Shown here: positions 1-10,708 of the stretch, piece after piece
How positions within the stretch are numbered: the first letter of the stretch is position 1
How the letters are laid out: each line of letters opens with the position of its first letter
Origin: Pseudomicrostroma phylloplanum
Taxonomy: Eukaryota > Basidiomycota > Exobasidiomycetes > Microstromatales
Length of the DNA stretch: 64,000 nucleotides
Reading direction: 5' to 3'
Assembly: GCA_039545275.1 (NCBI GenBank)
Contig: BCHS01000005.1
Location: 434,001-498,000, forward strand
Notes under the pieces: generated by a model
Told to the model about the DNA's origin: nothing
The model's database searches: none
What the model saw: only the letters and a program-made list of their open reading frames with translations
Position numbers and translations under genes: made by a program

Positions 1-2314
1 CGTACGTCGTCATGACAATGTCATGATTGGCAATCTCTGCGGGCGAGTTGGAGCGCGAGCTACCGTGGTAAATGTAGACCTTGGGCCGCGAAGAAGCCTT
101 CCAGTGCTCCTTGATCTGTTCTTCCCAGTTGGATACGATCGACAGTGGACAGACAATGAGGGTGGCTCGACTCCTAGTGTCAATGTTCTCGATCTGTGCT
201 CTTTCCAGATCGTTGCGTTGAGCTTCCTGCTTGCCGATCTTCTTCTTCTTCTCGGCTGTTCCTTTCCCTTTCTTGGCACCTGCGCCGCCTTGCAATTGAC
301 TGGCCATATCAGCAAGAGTATCATCGCCTTCGTCCGCGTCAGCCTTGGCTGTCCTCTTGCCATTGCTATTGAGAAGCTCTTTGATCCCTCCCTTCGGGCC
401 TCGATATGACCTCTCGAAGTCCTTGGCTTCTTTCAGCGTCGAAGCCAGAGTTGCGATCACTGTGATGGTTTTGCCAAGACCCATGTCGTCTGCTAGGATC
501 GCCCCCCTGCAGATCTTGGGCTCCTCGGGCTGCTCGTGCTGCGTGACGATGTTCCTGTAGCCGCGAATGGACCCGTCAACGCGCGATTTGATTGGCTGCC
601 ACAGGGACACATTCCCGTCCTTGGGCAGATCTGGCTCCTCGAACGACCTCTCACGCTCCCTCTCGAGCAGAAAGGTCACAGCCTGTCTCTGGTGTGGGAA
701 CAGCTCCGACGCAACCATCTCGCTAGTCTCTGCCATCTCCAGATCTTCGCCAGATACCAGCGTGTCGTAGACAGACTCTAGCTGCTTCTTGCGCTCCTCG
801 TCGGTCATCTCGCGAGTCTGGACGGTCCCGTAGCCGCTTCCGCCTCCACCTCCTGCTCCTCCCAAGATCATCGATGGGCCGTAACGATGTCGACCGAGAG
901 TGTTGTCGCGGACAGCTGAGCTGGCGTGAAGATTGAGTAAGGGTGGTTCGCCTTCGTAGTCACTAGAGCTGAACTGCTCTGGTGGAGGGACCTCAAGGTA
1001 GATGCCAGCCGTCGACAATCTCTCCGCGACGTACTTTGCCAGCGGCCGTACGGTAAAGATCAGCAAGTCAATCGGGAACAGGAAGTTGGCCGTCTTCTCC
1101 GCAGATACCATCCTACATCGTGCTTCGCAGTTGATCTGTCGAGCCTCCAGGAGTGGCTGCAAGACCGCGGTATATCGATCGCCCATGTTGCCAAAGGGCT
1201 CGAGGATGTGTGGTGTGCGGGATATGCGATCCTCTGGATATCCTGCCTTACGCTGTCGCTCTATGTTAGCCATTGGAGATAGAATGGCAGAAGCTTCGAG
1301 CTCTGGCTTCCCCTGCTGATGCTGAGGCGCTTGGCCACCATGTGACCAATTCCCGGCGGTTCGAGCAATCTGTTGGTTGGGCTTACGAGGATACCGCATC
1401 CTGATCGATACTGGCCGATATCCGGGCTGGAGAGGCCATCGACTAGCGCCTGGCCAATTGTCTTTGGCCCATGCCGGGTCCTTGTCCAGAGAAGGATGTG
1501 TAGCAGCCGGGCCTCTCGTTTTGATTGGTTCAGGCATTCCCATCATGCAGAGAACGATCGCCGAGATGCTTCCCAGACATACGGGACCATTGTTCTTCGT
1601 CTCGTCGGATTCAATGTCGCTTTTACGCACAGCTGTGACCTCAGGCTCGTCATCCTCGTCGCTGCGAGAGTCGTCGAGTGTGAGATCAATGGAGCTTGAC
1701 ATGTCTCTTCCGCCGCTGCGTCCACTGGACTGCTCTCCTTTGACGAACTCGCCCTTCGCATTGAGAAAGCGATTGGGGACGCGAGCACCGCTGCCTCCAA
1801 CCATCGGCACGGCCTCCTCATCTCCGCCTCCATATGTCCCAGTGCGCAGCGTATCGATCGTCTCTGCAGCTCTTTGCCTCATCTCCTTCTCCCACGGTCG
1901 AGGCGGCGGATTCCAGACCCTGTTCGCGCTAGAACTGGAAGAGGAAGATGACGCAGCCGAAGAGCCTCCAGGGAATGCAGATGAGGTTGGACGAGGAACG
2001 CTGCGTCTACCGGAGCTATCGCCGACATTGAAGCCAGGTGGCATCACCCTACGAGGTGCAGATGACGCTTGTGTGGAGTTGAGCGAAGGAAGCTCGCTAG
2101 ACCGCGAGGCCTCTGGAGACTCAGGAAGTTCTATAGAAGTAGATGTAGAGCTTCCTGCTCGACTCGCTCCATTGCGACGTGGACTGTTGCTGGCAGACAC
2201 ATCGTCGGACAGGACCTGACGATTCCGTTGAGCTTGACTCTCGGTACGTAAGCGAATGTACTCCGAAGGATCCTCGATGATCTCGAGAGGATCACGGGAA
2301 GAGTCGCCTTCCAT
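1..2314 (-). CDS. SNF2-family DNA translocase, Rad5/HLTF (SMARCA3)-like, 5' part only
   Basis: The minus-strand frame is open from an ATG at 2314 to the window edge (about 771 residues). An in-frame stop lies about 30 codons upstream, near 2406, which supports this start. The first ~220 residues are Ser/Pro-rich and probably disordered. A region around residues 280-370 weakly resembles a HIRAN domain, ending in a stretch like FGNMGDRYTAVLQPLLEARQ. The helicase N-terminal part follows: LFPHQRQAVTFLLERE, then Walker A with GAILADDMGLGKTIT (plus-strand ~480-525), then motif Ia CPLSIVSNWEEQI near 130-160. Between the two lies a charged insert of the kind seen in Rad5/HLTF and Rad16-like ATPases. 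The DEGH box, any RING finger and the C-terminal helicase lobe lie outside the window, so Rad5, Rad16 and other SNF2 subgroups cannot be separated firmly. Expected role: ATP-dependent chromatin or replication-fork remodelling in the nucleus. Confidence 0.85.
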   Translation of the reverse strand, partial: MEGDSSRDPLEIIEDPSEYIRLRTESQAQRNRQVLSDDVSASNSPRRNGASRAGSSTSTSIELPESPEASRSSELPSLNSTQASSAPRRVMPPGFNVGDSSGRRSVPRPTSSAFPGGSSAASSSSSSSSANRVWNPPPRPWEKEMRQRAAETIDTLRTGTYGGGDEEAVPMVGGSGARVPNRFLNAKGEFVKGEQSSGRSGGRDMSSSIDLTLDDSRSDEDDEPEVTAVRKSDIESDETKNNGPVCLGSISAIVLCMMGMPEPIKTRGPAATHPSLDKDPAWAKDNWPGASRWPLQPGYRPVSIRMRYPRKPNQQIARTAGNWSHGGQAPQHQQGKPELEASAILSPMANIERQRKAGYPEDRISRTPHILEPFGNMGDRYTAVLQPLLEARQINCEARCRMVSAEKTANFLFPIDLLIFTVRPLAKYVAERLSTAGIYLEVPPPEQFSSSDYEGEPPLLNLHASSAVRDNTLGRHRYGPSMILGGAGGGGGSGYGTVQTREMTDEERKKQLESVYDTLVSGEDLEMAETSEMVASELFPHQRQAVTFLLERERERSFEEPDLPKDGNVSLWQPIKSRVDGSIRGYRNIVTQHEQPEEPKICRGAILADDMGLGKTITVIATLASTLKEAKDFERSYRGPKGGIKELLNSNGKRTAKADADEGDDTLADMASQLQGGAGAKKGKGTAEKKKKIGKQEAQRNDLERAQIENIDTRSRATLIVCPLSIVSNWEEQIKEHWKASSRPKVYIYHGSSRSNSPAEIANHDIVMTTY

Positions 2315-2764
2315 CGCCGCCGCGGGGCTCAAGAAGGAGAGCGGGCCTCTTGTTCCCCGAAAGCTCGCCGAGGGGTTGCTGGAGGCTGATGGCGAACCTG
2401 CTGACGACTAGAGGTCGAGTGGCGTCACTGATAGCACAACGTCACGACAAGAGGGTTGAGGGGATGTGGTAGGAGCAATGGAGTGGGATGATCATTACGA
2501 GGAAGTCTAAGGGTCTTCAGGATCAAGGATATCAGGGTGGCTGAACCGTTCTGGACAACGGAAAGAGAGCCCGATCGCTCGCGTCTGCTGAGTCAGAAAG
2601 ACCCTGGGGCAGCCACATGACCCTCCGCCAGGCACGTCAGCACATCACCACGCGCACGCGTAGACGATCGAGATTAGCCGGGGATACAGACGGAGGAAGC
2701 CTTATCATTCTAGACCAACTCCTGGTGTTGCCAGGTGACTAGCCAGCGAGCCCTCGCAACGAAT
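2315..2764. other. Intergenic, SNF2 gene 5' flank / GNAT 3' flank
   Basis: No supported gene. It should hold the SNF2-like gene promoter on the minus strand and the 3' end of the GNAT gene. I see no RNA gene or repeat. Confidence 0.5.
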
Positions 2765-3289
2765 CTAGAGGTATTTGTACATGCACGTCGTTGAATGCCG
2801 TGCTCGTCCATCAGGGTCCCATGCATAGTCCGGTATCACTCCGGCCTCCTCGAAGCCAAGGGAAGCGTAGAGTGCCTGTGCAGCATCGCCTGTCCTAGTG
2901 TCCAGCGTGAGCAGAGTCTTGTCCAGCTCCTGTGCTTGTTGGACTACTCGTCCCACAAGGGCTCTTCCAATGCCCATACGCCGTGCTCTTGGGTGGACCA
3001 TCATCTTGGCCAGCTCGCAGCGGTGCGGCTGATTGGGCGGCATTGCGGTGATGAGCTGGACGATACCGACCACCTTCCCTTCGTGCTTGGCTGCGAAGAG
3101 CACTCTCCGACCCTTTTCGACTTCAGGAATCACATCGTCCAGCCAGAAGCGATCAGCTTCTTCTTGCGCTAGTGGTGCCATAAGCTCACCGCTGCGCCAT
3201 AGCGGACATTCTCGATGAGCACCTCTGACAGCGCCTTGAGGTTCTGGCGCGCGGCCTCGGAGTCGAGTTCGATGATTTCGACTGACATG
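2765..3289 (-). CDS. GNAT-family N-acetyltransferase, apparent 1-nt frameshift
   Basis: Two minus-strand frames together give one ordinary GNAT acetyltransferase of about 174 residues. An ATG at 3289 opens a frame reading MSVEIIELDSEAARQNLKAL and on to ENVRYGAAVSL. It then hits a stop within a few codons (near 3168-3171). Another frame, starting with an ATG at 3181, carries the rest: MAPLAQEEADRFW, the acetyl-CoA binding core RARRMGIGRALVG, and the end LYASLGFEEAG. Joining them needs one base added near 3180-3182. I found no GT-AG intron that fits: the only GT...AG there is about 21 nt and keeps the wrong frame. The locus is a recent pseudogene, a site of ribosomal frameshifting, or an assembly error; the last is simplest given the Ns elsewhere. 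A start at 3181 alone would lack the first helix of the fold. Substrate unknown. Confidence 0.7.
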   Translation of the reverse strand, partial: HVSRNHRTRLRGRAPEPQGAVRGAHRECPLWRSGELMAPLAQEEADRFWLDDVIPEVEKGRRVLFAAKHEGKVVGIVQLITAMPPNQPHRCELAKMMVHPRARRMGIGRALVGRVVQQAQELDKTLLTLDTRTGDAAQALYASLGFEEAGVIPDYAWDPDGRARHSTTCMYKYL

Positions 3290-3705
3290 AGTGTGAAATG
3301 TATGGTACCAAGGGCAGCGCAGTGAGCAGCAGAGGGCTAAGATATGCCCTTATCGTAGAGCGTGACTCAGAGGCGCCTGTGACTCGAGCAGGTGGCTGGC
3401 ATCCGCGCGCACCTCGACGACCCTCAATGACATCCACCCAATATGCCAAGTATCCCCTTGAGACGACCGAATCGCTAACAAGGAATCTTCATACTGTACA
3501 TGGTATTGACTACGACGACGACAAATCATGACACGGGAAATCTGGACCGATTCGTGTAGGTATTGCTCTATTTCTCCGCTCCCCCTGTCTCCACCTCTCG
3601 CAAGGCCCCCGACGCCTCCCGCCTCTCGGCATCATTCTGGTTCAAGTCCAGTCGTCCGAGCAGAGACCACTACGTTGCCACGTGTGCGTCTCTGCCGAGT
3701 ACTTC
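3290..3705. other. Intergenic between DUF262 3' end and GNAT start
   Basis: No gene supported. ORFs here on the plus strand are short and lack domain-like sequence. Presumably the GNAT promoter (minus strand) and the DUF262 terminator. Confidence 0.5.
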
Positions 3706-5519
3706 TCACTGGAACGGGTTGCGTGGCGGCAGTCTTCGAGCGTGCGGGAAGAGACTTTCCGTAGGCGCAAATGAGACGTTGGGTGACTCCGCATCGAAGA
3801 ACAGGGGTGATGCCGTCTGGTCACGAGGGGACGCCTGAGACCGTTGTTCGCCGTAGAAGGACTGTGTTGCGCTATTGCTCTGTTGCGGTGGCTGAACACC
3901 ATTGCTTTGAGCAGCATGGCCGTTGGTCGTGTTTGCAATACCACTCTGCCTGCTTGTTGAGGCTTGGGCATGAGCATTGTTTGTAGTAGAGGTCGCTCCA
4001 CTGGTGCTCGCTTGCTGACGAGACCGATCTTGATTGGCGGCTGCTCCTACTCCGCTACCTGCGTCACCGTTGCGCTCGTTGCCAGAGCGCATAGCATCGC
4101 GCTCCTCCCTTGAGGGGCGGGGGCGCGACCGAGGCTGCGATTCGCTTGCTTCATGTGCAGTGACTTTCCGCTTCCGACCCCCCGTCGTACCGCCTCGAGG
4201 TACAGCGCCCTCCTCTGTGAAAGAGTCGATCCTGTCTCTGAGCCACTTCGTCACTTTCTTGTCGAAGTGAACGTGTTGGTAGAAGTTTTCGTGCACCTCC
4301 GTCCGAAGAATTCCCACCCACCTCGCCAGGTCGTAGTAGCTCGCATGTGGATATCGCCAGCACAAGAATCCAGCGTGCGCAAATTCAGCAGGAGACAGTA
4401 GCCTGGCCCCTCGGCCCTCTCTTGGCAGCACAGGCCCGTTCCATCGTTCATCATTAGCGAGGGTCACGAAGCGATCGATGGCCTCCTCTGCTTCCTTCTT
4501 GAGCTGGTTGGTGGGGCCCTCTGTGTGCTTCTCGATGTAGGTACCAACCCGGGCAGCGGACCAAGGAATGTCTGGTTCTCCGCTGTGCAATATCATGAGG
4601 GTGATCTGTTGGAGAAATTCTCTAGTGTGTCAGCAATTCCTTCACCCGAAGCCGTACAGGGCCGCTAGGGGACTCCGTTGCAGCACGCTTGTCCTCTTTG
4701 CTTTGCTCCTTCTATGCCACCAACACAAAGATCACTCACCTGGGCCAGACCCATCCATTCCCTTGCCCTCTTCGTCTCCGTAACGTGACAGAGGTTCTCT
4801 CCCGGGCGATTGTGATCCATGAATTTGTGTGCCAGTTCTTTCACGAAGTCATTCCAGGGGCCTTTGCGGGCGTAGACCTTTTCGGCAGGTGAGAGTACCA
4901 TGCCCATCTGGACCCGCTGAAACATCTCCCTTTCCTGTTCGTCCTTGAGGTTCTCGTAGATGACTGTCGGGATGCTCTCTCTTTTGAAGCGCTTTGCTAC
5001 CTCTGGTGGAAGGCCTTTATTCCCACGCTTTGCCTGGTAATAGAAATTCTTTCCTGAAGCATCCTTGACTGGGATCTCATTGTTCATGAAATTGCGGATT
5101 GACGACAAGCGCTGCTTACCGTCGATGCACGTGTACTTCTGACCACCGACGCCAGCCTTCCAGGCCGAGAAGAGGATGGGAGGAATGTAGTAGTGCCGCA
5201 GAAGTGACTCGATGATGGCGCTCTGCTTCGTCTTTGCCCACACTACATCACGCTGGTAGTCCGGTTCCAAGTCGATATCTCCGGCCTCTATGTCCTCGTA
5301 GAGCTGAGAGACGGGACTCATGACGATGCGAGGCGTGGCCAAGACCATCGCAGACTTGTACTCTCCATTCTTCCTCTTGGGCTGTCCTGGTTCGGCATAG
5401 TCTAACTCTCCCGACGAAAGGTCAGACTCCTCGTAGTCGAAGTCTCCTTCACTCAGCTCATCATCACTATCGCCATGCACCTCGACCTTTGGTGTAGGCT
5501 GAAGGGGCATTCCAGGCAT
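3706..5519 (-). CDS. DUF262 (GmrSD N-terminal/ParB-like) domain protein
   Basis: Exon 1 runs from an ATG at 5519 to about 4740 and exon 2 from about 4621 to the stop at 3706, giving roughly 565 residues. After an acidic N-terminus comes the DUF262 core: EPDYQRDVVWAKTKQSAIIE, IPPILFS, then CIDGKQRLSSIRNFMNNEIP with the family's DGxQR motif. Exon 2 continues the helical part (EEAIDRFVTLANDERW, LCWRYPHASYYDLARW) and ends in a long Gln/Ser/Asn-rich tail (roughly the last 150 residues). DUF262 proteins are ParB/Srx-like and in bacteria include GmrSD nucleases; the role of the fungal members is not established. Splicing is not clean. The strong donor (CAG then GTGAGT at 4739) leaves phase 0, but the natural acceptors near 4620-4622 do not continue the conserved EFLQQITLMILH frame. 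A GTGATC donor at 4735 with acceptor TAGAG at 4620 would. Confidence 0.75.
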
Positions 5520-5962
5520 GCGAAAGATGCACTAGATTTGTGTCCGGGGGCGTAGTGATTGGTGTTGAGCAATTCGTGACTGAGCGCTGTCTGCTGCTGT
5601 GGGCTTCACGATCAAGCTCTGAGCGGCTAGCAGGACATCGAGACCAGCAGCTTGGCTGGGAAAAGGGCGAGCAGTTCGATTCGAGGAAGGCTCGCTGTGG
5701 CGAGAGTAGAGATGTGGGTGAAGGCGAAGATGAGGGTGGTGGTGGATATCGGTGGATGGAGGAGTAGATTGGATGGGAAGTTTGGGCGACCGAGGACGGA
5801 AGCACAGGCTGCTGCTTCCTCTTTGACTCTGATTGGCGGCGCGACTGGGAGTTGGACTCCACTTCCGCTCGCAGGAAGGGGACATACGTACGTACGTGGG
5901 CCTGCTGCCTCTATGCACTCCTTTCGTATCGAACACCTCACAATTATAGAGACTCGCCCAGC
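5520..5962. promoter_or_regulatory. Divergent promoter region, DUF262 gene / UBXN1-like gene
   Basis: This spacer lies between divergent starts at 5519 (-) and 5963 (+). It contains short repeats (cgtacgtacgtac near 5886-5898) but no recognisable gene. Promoter function is inferred from position only. Confidence 0.5.
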
Positions 5963-7537
5963 ATGTCCGACAAAGACAATCGTGAGTGAAAGAGGTAGCT
6001 GAGATGGCTACAACCCAAGGGAGGCTCAGCATGTCGCTGACGCTTGACGAAACCCTCCAGTCCTCGCAATGGGCTTCGAGCCGGAACGGGTCGAGTGGGC
6101 TCTCCATTCCACTGGCAATTCGGGTCTACAGTCAGCTCTGGACCATCTGGAAGCCAACCAAGACAAGCCCATACCAGACTACAAGAGTCAGCCTGCAAGC
6201 TCTGGCACAGGCTCTGGCGGTTCAGGTGAAGTTGATTACGACGATGAGGAAAAGGCAGCCTTGATGGACATGCTCAAGAACAAGGGCCAGGGAGCAGTCG
6301 ATTCCGCAACGGCAGGAGGAGAGGCCAAGGTGAGTGGAAGTGCAACAAGCGGCTGATTGATAGTCCGTACGAGCTCAGCGGCTGATTGGTAGGAATAATT
6401 GTGGCCTTGCCTTTCCCCTCGCAGTCGATCAAGTGCACTGACTGTGGCAAAGTGTTGAGAAATGCAGACTTTGCCTCTTTCCACGCCGAGAAGAGCGGTC
6501 ACACCAACTTCGAAGAGAGCACAGAGGAGGTGAGCGAAAGGGTGGGATCGTCGATATGGTGGGCCCTTACTGAACCAGAGTCGTCACATGTCGATTCCAG
6601 ATCAAGCCTTTGACAGAAGATGAGAAGAAGGAGAGGCTTGCGCAGAGTAAGTGGAAGGAATTGGGAGAGAGGGTGCGAAGCGCTAAATGAATGCTCATCA
6701 TCCTTCATGTTCTACCTCAGTGCGAGCGAAGCTGGCAGAAAAGAGGGCGGCTCAGTCGAAGATTGATGCCGAAGAGGCGAGGGCCAACGAAAAGGTAACA
6801 AGATACACGCGGGCCCCATTGATCGCCCGACGTCAAGTCTGACCTCCCGCTTGCACTCGACTCTCTTACAGATCCGGAGGAAGGCGGGACAAGATCAGAC
6901 CCTGGCAGTCGAGGAGATGAAGAAGAAGGAGGCCATCAAGGATCAACAGCGCAAGGCCGCCGAGAAGAAGGCTGAGGTGAGTGACTGCGAGAGAAGTGAA
7001 GCCTCCCTATTCCGGCTTACCGACCTCCTTGCTCGTTTCACCAACAGCTCGAAGCAAAGGCACGGGTGAAGGCTCAGATCGAGGCAGACAAGCGAGAGCG
7101 AGCAGACAAGGCTGCCCGCGACAAGGCGCTACGGGAGGGTCGTACCCAAGAAGCCACTCCCGCCGCGCCAGCCCAAGCTGCTACCCTACCCAAGCCTGCC
7201 GCTTCCACATCCAACGAGAGTCGGCTGAGGATTCGGGCGCCAGGTGGACAGTGGATGGGGACTGTACCGGCGGAGACTACACTTGCCCAGGTGGAGGATA
7301 TGGTGCGGAAGGACGGCAAGGCGACTGGGCCTTTGAAGGTGAGTGGTGCAGAGTGGCTCGAGCGCTCGCAACCCTCGTCAAGCCCTGACACAACTCACCC
7401 TTTTCGCCTTCCCCTGCCGACGCATACAGTTCTCCCAAACATTCCCTCGCAAGTTCTTCACCGATGCCGAGAAGGCTCAGTCGCTCAGGGAGCTGGGCCT
7501 GGTGCCCAATGCTGCACTCGAGGCCAGTGCTGCTTGA
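5963..7537 (+). CDS. UBXN1: UBA-UBX p97/Cdc48 adaptor, UBXN1 (SAKS1)-like
   Basis: Eight exons: 5963-5981, 6061-6329, 6425-6529, 6601-6646, 6721-6794, 6872-6976, 7048-7338 and 7430-7537 (338 residues). All phases join cleanly with GTGAGT/GTAAGT-type donors. The N-terminus is a UBA domain (LLAMGFEPERVEWALHSTGN, residues ~6-45), which binds ubiquitin. A C2H2-like zinc motif follows (CTDCGKVLRNADFASFHAEK then SGH, ~100-122). Next comes a long Lys/Glu/Arg/Ala coiled coil (~130-235) and a C-terminal UBX domain beginning SRLRIRAPGGQWMG and including FPRKFF. This order matches UBXN1/SAKS1, which brings ubiquitylated substrates to the p97/Cdc48 segregase in cytosol and at the ER. The first exon codes only six residues plus one base. 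It is densely intronic compared with its neighbours. Confidence 0.92.
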
Positions 7538-7829
7538 GCGACGGGGGGAGGGAGAAAGATGAGCTGGAGCAGGAAGAGAGCTGTTGTCCATCATCGAAAG
7601 CAAGCGCAGGGCCAGGAAGAGAAATCCAATCATCTTCCACCATGGGACGCAGAGTTGAGGCTGGCACGATCCTGAGTCAGACAAAGCAATCTGTCGATAC
7701 TGTAATTGACTACTCTGGCAAAGCTTATAGACATTTTTCACCCCTCGCTACGACAGAGTCTGCGTACTCTGCATCACTTGTAGTCCACTCTCTGCTGCGA
7801 CCCAGATCCCCTGCATCCTATCCCCTCTT

Positions 7830-9478
7830 CTAATTCCTGGCTTGCAGCTTCCTCGCGCTCACAGCCGCAAGGAAGAGCAGCAGTGCGACATTGGTCACGA
7901 CAAAGGGCTTGAGAAGTTCCGCGCCAGCAGCCATCTCATACTGCACATAGATGTTAGCCGCCTCTGCCTCTCCCGCCCTCGTCTTCTCAATAACCACTGC
8001 AGGCCTACCAATCGTGTCGAGATAGGTAGTGTAGACTTCATTCTCTACCGAGTCTGCCTCAAAGGGAACGTGCACCGAGATGGGCGTGGCTCCTTCGGGG
8101 AGGACGATGCGCGTCTTGACCTTGCTGGCGGGCATGTCCCTCACGGCAGAGAAGAAGGGGACCGCGACGGTGTACTGGTTGCCCTGCTTGAGGGATCGGA
8201 GCCAGCCACCCTTGGAGAGGGGGAGGTTGAAGCCTACCTCGTAGGTGTAGTTCCAACCTCCCATGAGGGGGTACCGAGGCTGGAGGTGAAGATAAGAGGC
8301 TTGGTCCGCTGGCAGCTGGTATGCTGGCTTGGTGATGTGGGCTGAGTTAGGAGCAGAGCCTCGGAAAGATGACGTCGACACGTTGCCGATCTGATCGATG
8401 AAGTAGGCGTCCTTTGCTCCAGGCGGGAGGATGACGGAGAAGTCGGTCAGGAGATTCTTCGATGGTCGCTTGAGGAAGGCTCCCAGCTGATGCTCTACCC
8501 TAGAGAAGTGGCCCTTGAGACCCGGTCCATCGTTGCGGATCCAGACGCGGTCCTGAAAGGCGAGATTGTCGCCCCAGTGGGAGACCTCGACATGTCGCTG
8601 CAGATCCACAATGGATACGATTGGGCTCTCGAATGCGTAGTGGACACGCAGCTGCTGAATCTCAGGGGAAGTGAGGATGGACTGCACATTCACCTGAGGA
8701 CCAACGGTGATCGTAGCGCCCGACTTTGTCATAAGCTCGGAATCGTCGGGGAAGGAGGGCACAAGACTGTGTGAGTGGATCTGGCTCGTGGGCGCGCTGC
8801 AGGTCATAGAAGAGCGGTGGAATGTAAGATGGTAAGCTCGCAGCTCCTCGCCTGTCGTGCGACGGCAGTACAAACTCACCGAGCCTTGACTCTGACTTTG
8901 TTGGCGCCGTACGGCGTCCTCGGTACGCTGTCCCCTTCCCACAGTAGCGATGCGCTATCAGACTGTCCGATCAACTTGGGAAGAGGGGAAGCAAGGCGAT
9001 GGAAGAGAAAGTCTATCGAGATGGTGATGTTGGGAGTGACGATGCCCTCGGGGCTCTTCTCCAAGAAGTTGTCGGGCAACTCCAGCGAGTACAGGTGAGT
9101 CAAGTCTGCCGACCCTGCTGATGCTGCGACAGAGCCCTCGGCTCGCAGGCCAGTCGTGGCTCGCTGGAATGGCTCTATCCCTGGGCCATACTTGAGGTTG
9201 ACCTCATTCTGGGACAGAGAAGAAGCTTCGGCTGAAGACAGACCGATGTAGTACTTCTTACCTCGAACAGGGTCATCAGGCTGCTGTACGAGGTGTAGCT
9301 GCGATAGCTTGTGGTGAGCTCCGCCCAGCTCGTGATTGACCGAGATGGAGTGGACTGTGAAGTCGGAGGGTGAGGGCGAGGCAGACACAGCACAAGCGAA
9401 GAGCGAGGAGAGGGCGAGGAGGGTCGCTGCCAGGGCAGGCAGCAGCGACCGTTGCCTTTCTCGACTCGCCAGCATCAT
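7830..9478 (-). CDS. OST1: Oligosaccharyltransferase alpha subunit, ribophorin I
   Basis: Two exons, 9478-8880 and 8796-7830, encode 521 residues. The 83-nt intron (GTGAGT donor at 8879, CTGCAG acceptor ending 8797) restores the frame so that VRVKAR continues into APTSQIHSHSL. A signal peptide lies at about residues 1-33. The ribophorin I lumenal domain carries the family block RYPLMGGWNYTYEVGFNLPL, and a single transmembrane helix lies close to the C-terminus (VVTNVALLLFLAAVSA) with a short basic cytosolic tail. Ost1 is a structural subunit of the ER oligosaccharyltransferase that N-glycosylates nascent proteins. The length agrees with the family (about 470-600). The gene is convergent with the UBXN1-like gene, 292 bp away, and divergent from RTC3. 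Confidence 0.95.
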
Positions 9479-10008
9479 GTCGTAGGAGGGAGAAGGGTGA
9501 AGATGGGTTCAGGTGAGGAGGATGGGGAAAGGAGGTGAGTGTACCAATGGCTGCTCGGGAAGAATTGAGCCCTCGGCCGGCCACGCGCACCGTCCAGCAC
9601 AGACACGGCAACCGGCACTGGGTCACCACCAGCCATGCCCTCAAAGTCAGTATGTTCGCACAGAAGAGAAGAAAGACGGCCGTTGGTTGCCATGTGCAGG
9701 ACGCATCTTCAAGAGCAGAGCTGTTCACCCATAGGTAATACTCTCATCTGGCCTACCATGGCCAGGTAGCTAGGCCAGCGGGGGGCGTTTCCGGCGCTTC
9801 CGTTCCGACATGGGATTGGAGAGGGCTCGAGCGCTGCTGTCACCTCGCATGGCGTCAGAGAAAGCTCCACTCGAAGGTCAAAGATCAAGGCAAAGCAGAG
9901 GGCGGGGCCAAGCATCCATTGCATGAACACCGGCCCGACCCCCAAGCTCTCCTCCCTCTTGACCATCACATACTAACCAGTACAACAGTATCAAATACAT
10001 CGCCCAAC
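9479..10008. promoter_or_regulatory. Divergent promoter region, OST1 / RTC3
   Basis: 530 bp between the OST1 and RTC3 starts. No gene or repeat seen. Regulatory role inferred from head-to-head arrangement. Confidence 0.5.
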
Positions 10009-10708
10009 ATGCCAAAGGTGAGCAGTCTGGTCATGGTACAACGTACAGCCACCACGCAACATCAGGCGATCTCATGTGCAATGTCACTTCTTGCAGCGCA
10101 TTTTACTGATCACGCGACCCACCCTTGTTACCCTTCCCTTGCTCCCCTGCTCAGTCCTTCAACAAAGTCATCTACAAGCCCGACGTCCACTCTCCCGACA
10201 CCTTCCAGGTCATCGTGGAGGACTCGGTGGTGTACAAGAAGTGGAAGGATGGAGACAAGACCATCCCCTTGACCGACATCGTCGACTCCTTTCAGGTCTT
10301 CCACAGTGACCAGGGTACCCAGGGGCTGCTGGGACAGGCGTCGAAGCAGCAGTGAGTGCGCAGTTGGGGTAGATGTGAACGATGTATGCAGCTTTCGTTG
10401 ACCTGGTGATGGACCTGGTGATATATTCTCCCACCCTCGCAGACTCGAGAACCACTTTGGTACACACAAGGACATCGATGTGGTGATGGCCATCCTCGAG
10501 AAGGGAGAGCTGCAGCACGCCAGTGAGTGTCTCGAAGGGACTGCCAGACGACATCATCTGTGCGCCATGCTGATCGTTGAATCCTTTCTCTCTCCCTCTC
10601 TTGTGCCTCATAGCGAGCAAGGAAGGATACTCGACGACCAACGACGCAAAGCAGGGAGTCAACACCGTCTCTGCTGGAGGCTACAAGGGTGGCTCCGGCG
10701 GTCGTTAA
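10009..10708 (+). CDS. RTC3: SBDS N-terminal-domain protein, Rtc3/Hgh16-like
   Basis: Four exons, 10009-10017, 10155-10351, 10443-10522 and 10614-10708, give 126 residues with all phases consistent. The first exon is nine bases (MPK). The protein is a free-standing SBDS N-terminal domain: KVIYKPDVHSPDTFQVIVED, YKKWKDGDKTIPLTDIV, the near-invariant GTQGLLGQASKQQLENHFGT, and VVMAILEKGELQHA, with a Gly-rich end. Yeast Rtc3 has the same design and length and is linked genetically to telomere-capping defects and RNA metabolism; its biochemistry is uncertain. Unlike true SBDS/Sdo1 it lacks the two downstream domains, so it is not the ribosome-maturation factor itself. Confidence 0.92.

Noticed and set aside
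1377..2219. 280-codon plus-strand ORF
   Set aside because: Opposite the SNF2-like gene's disordered N-terminus; Ser/Leu-rich shadow without domain content.
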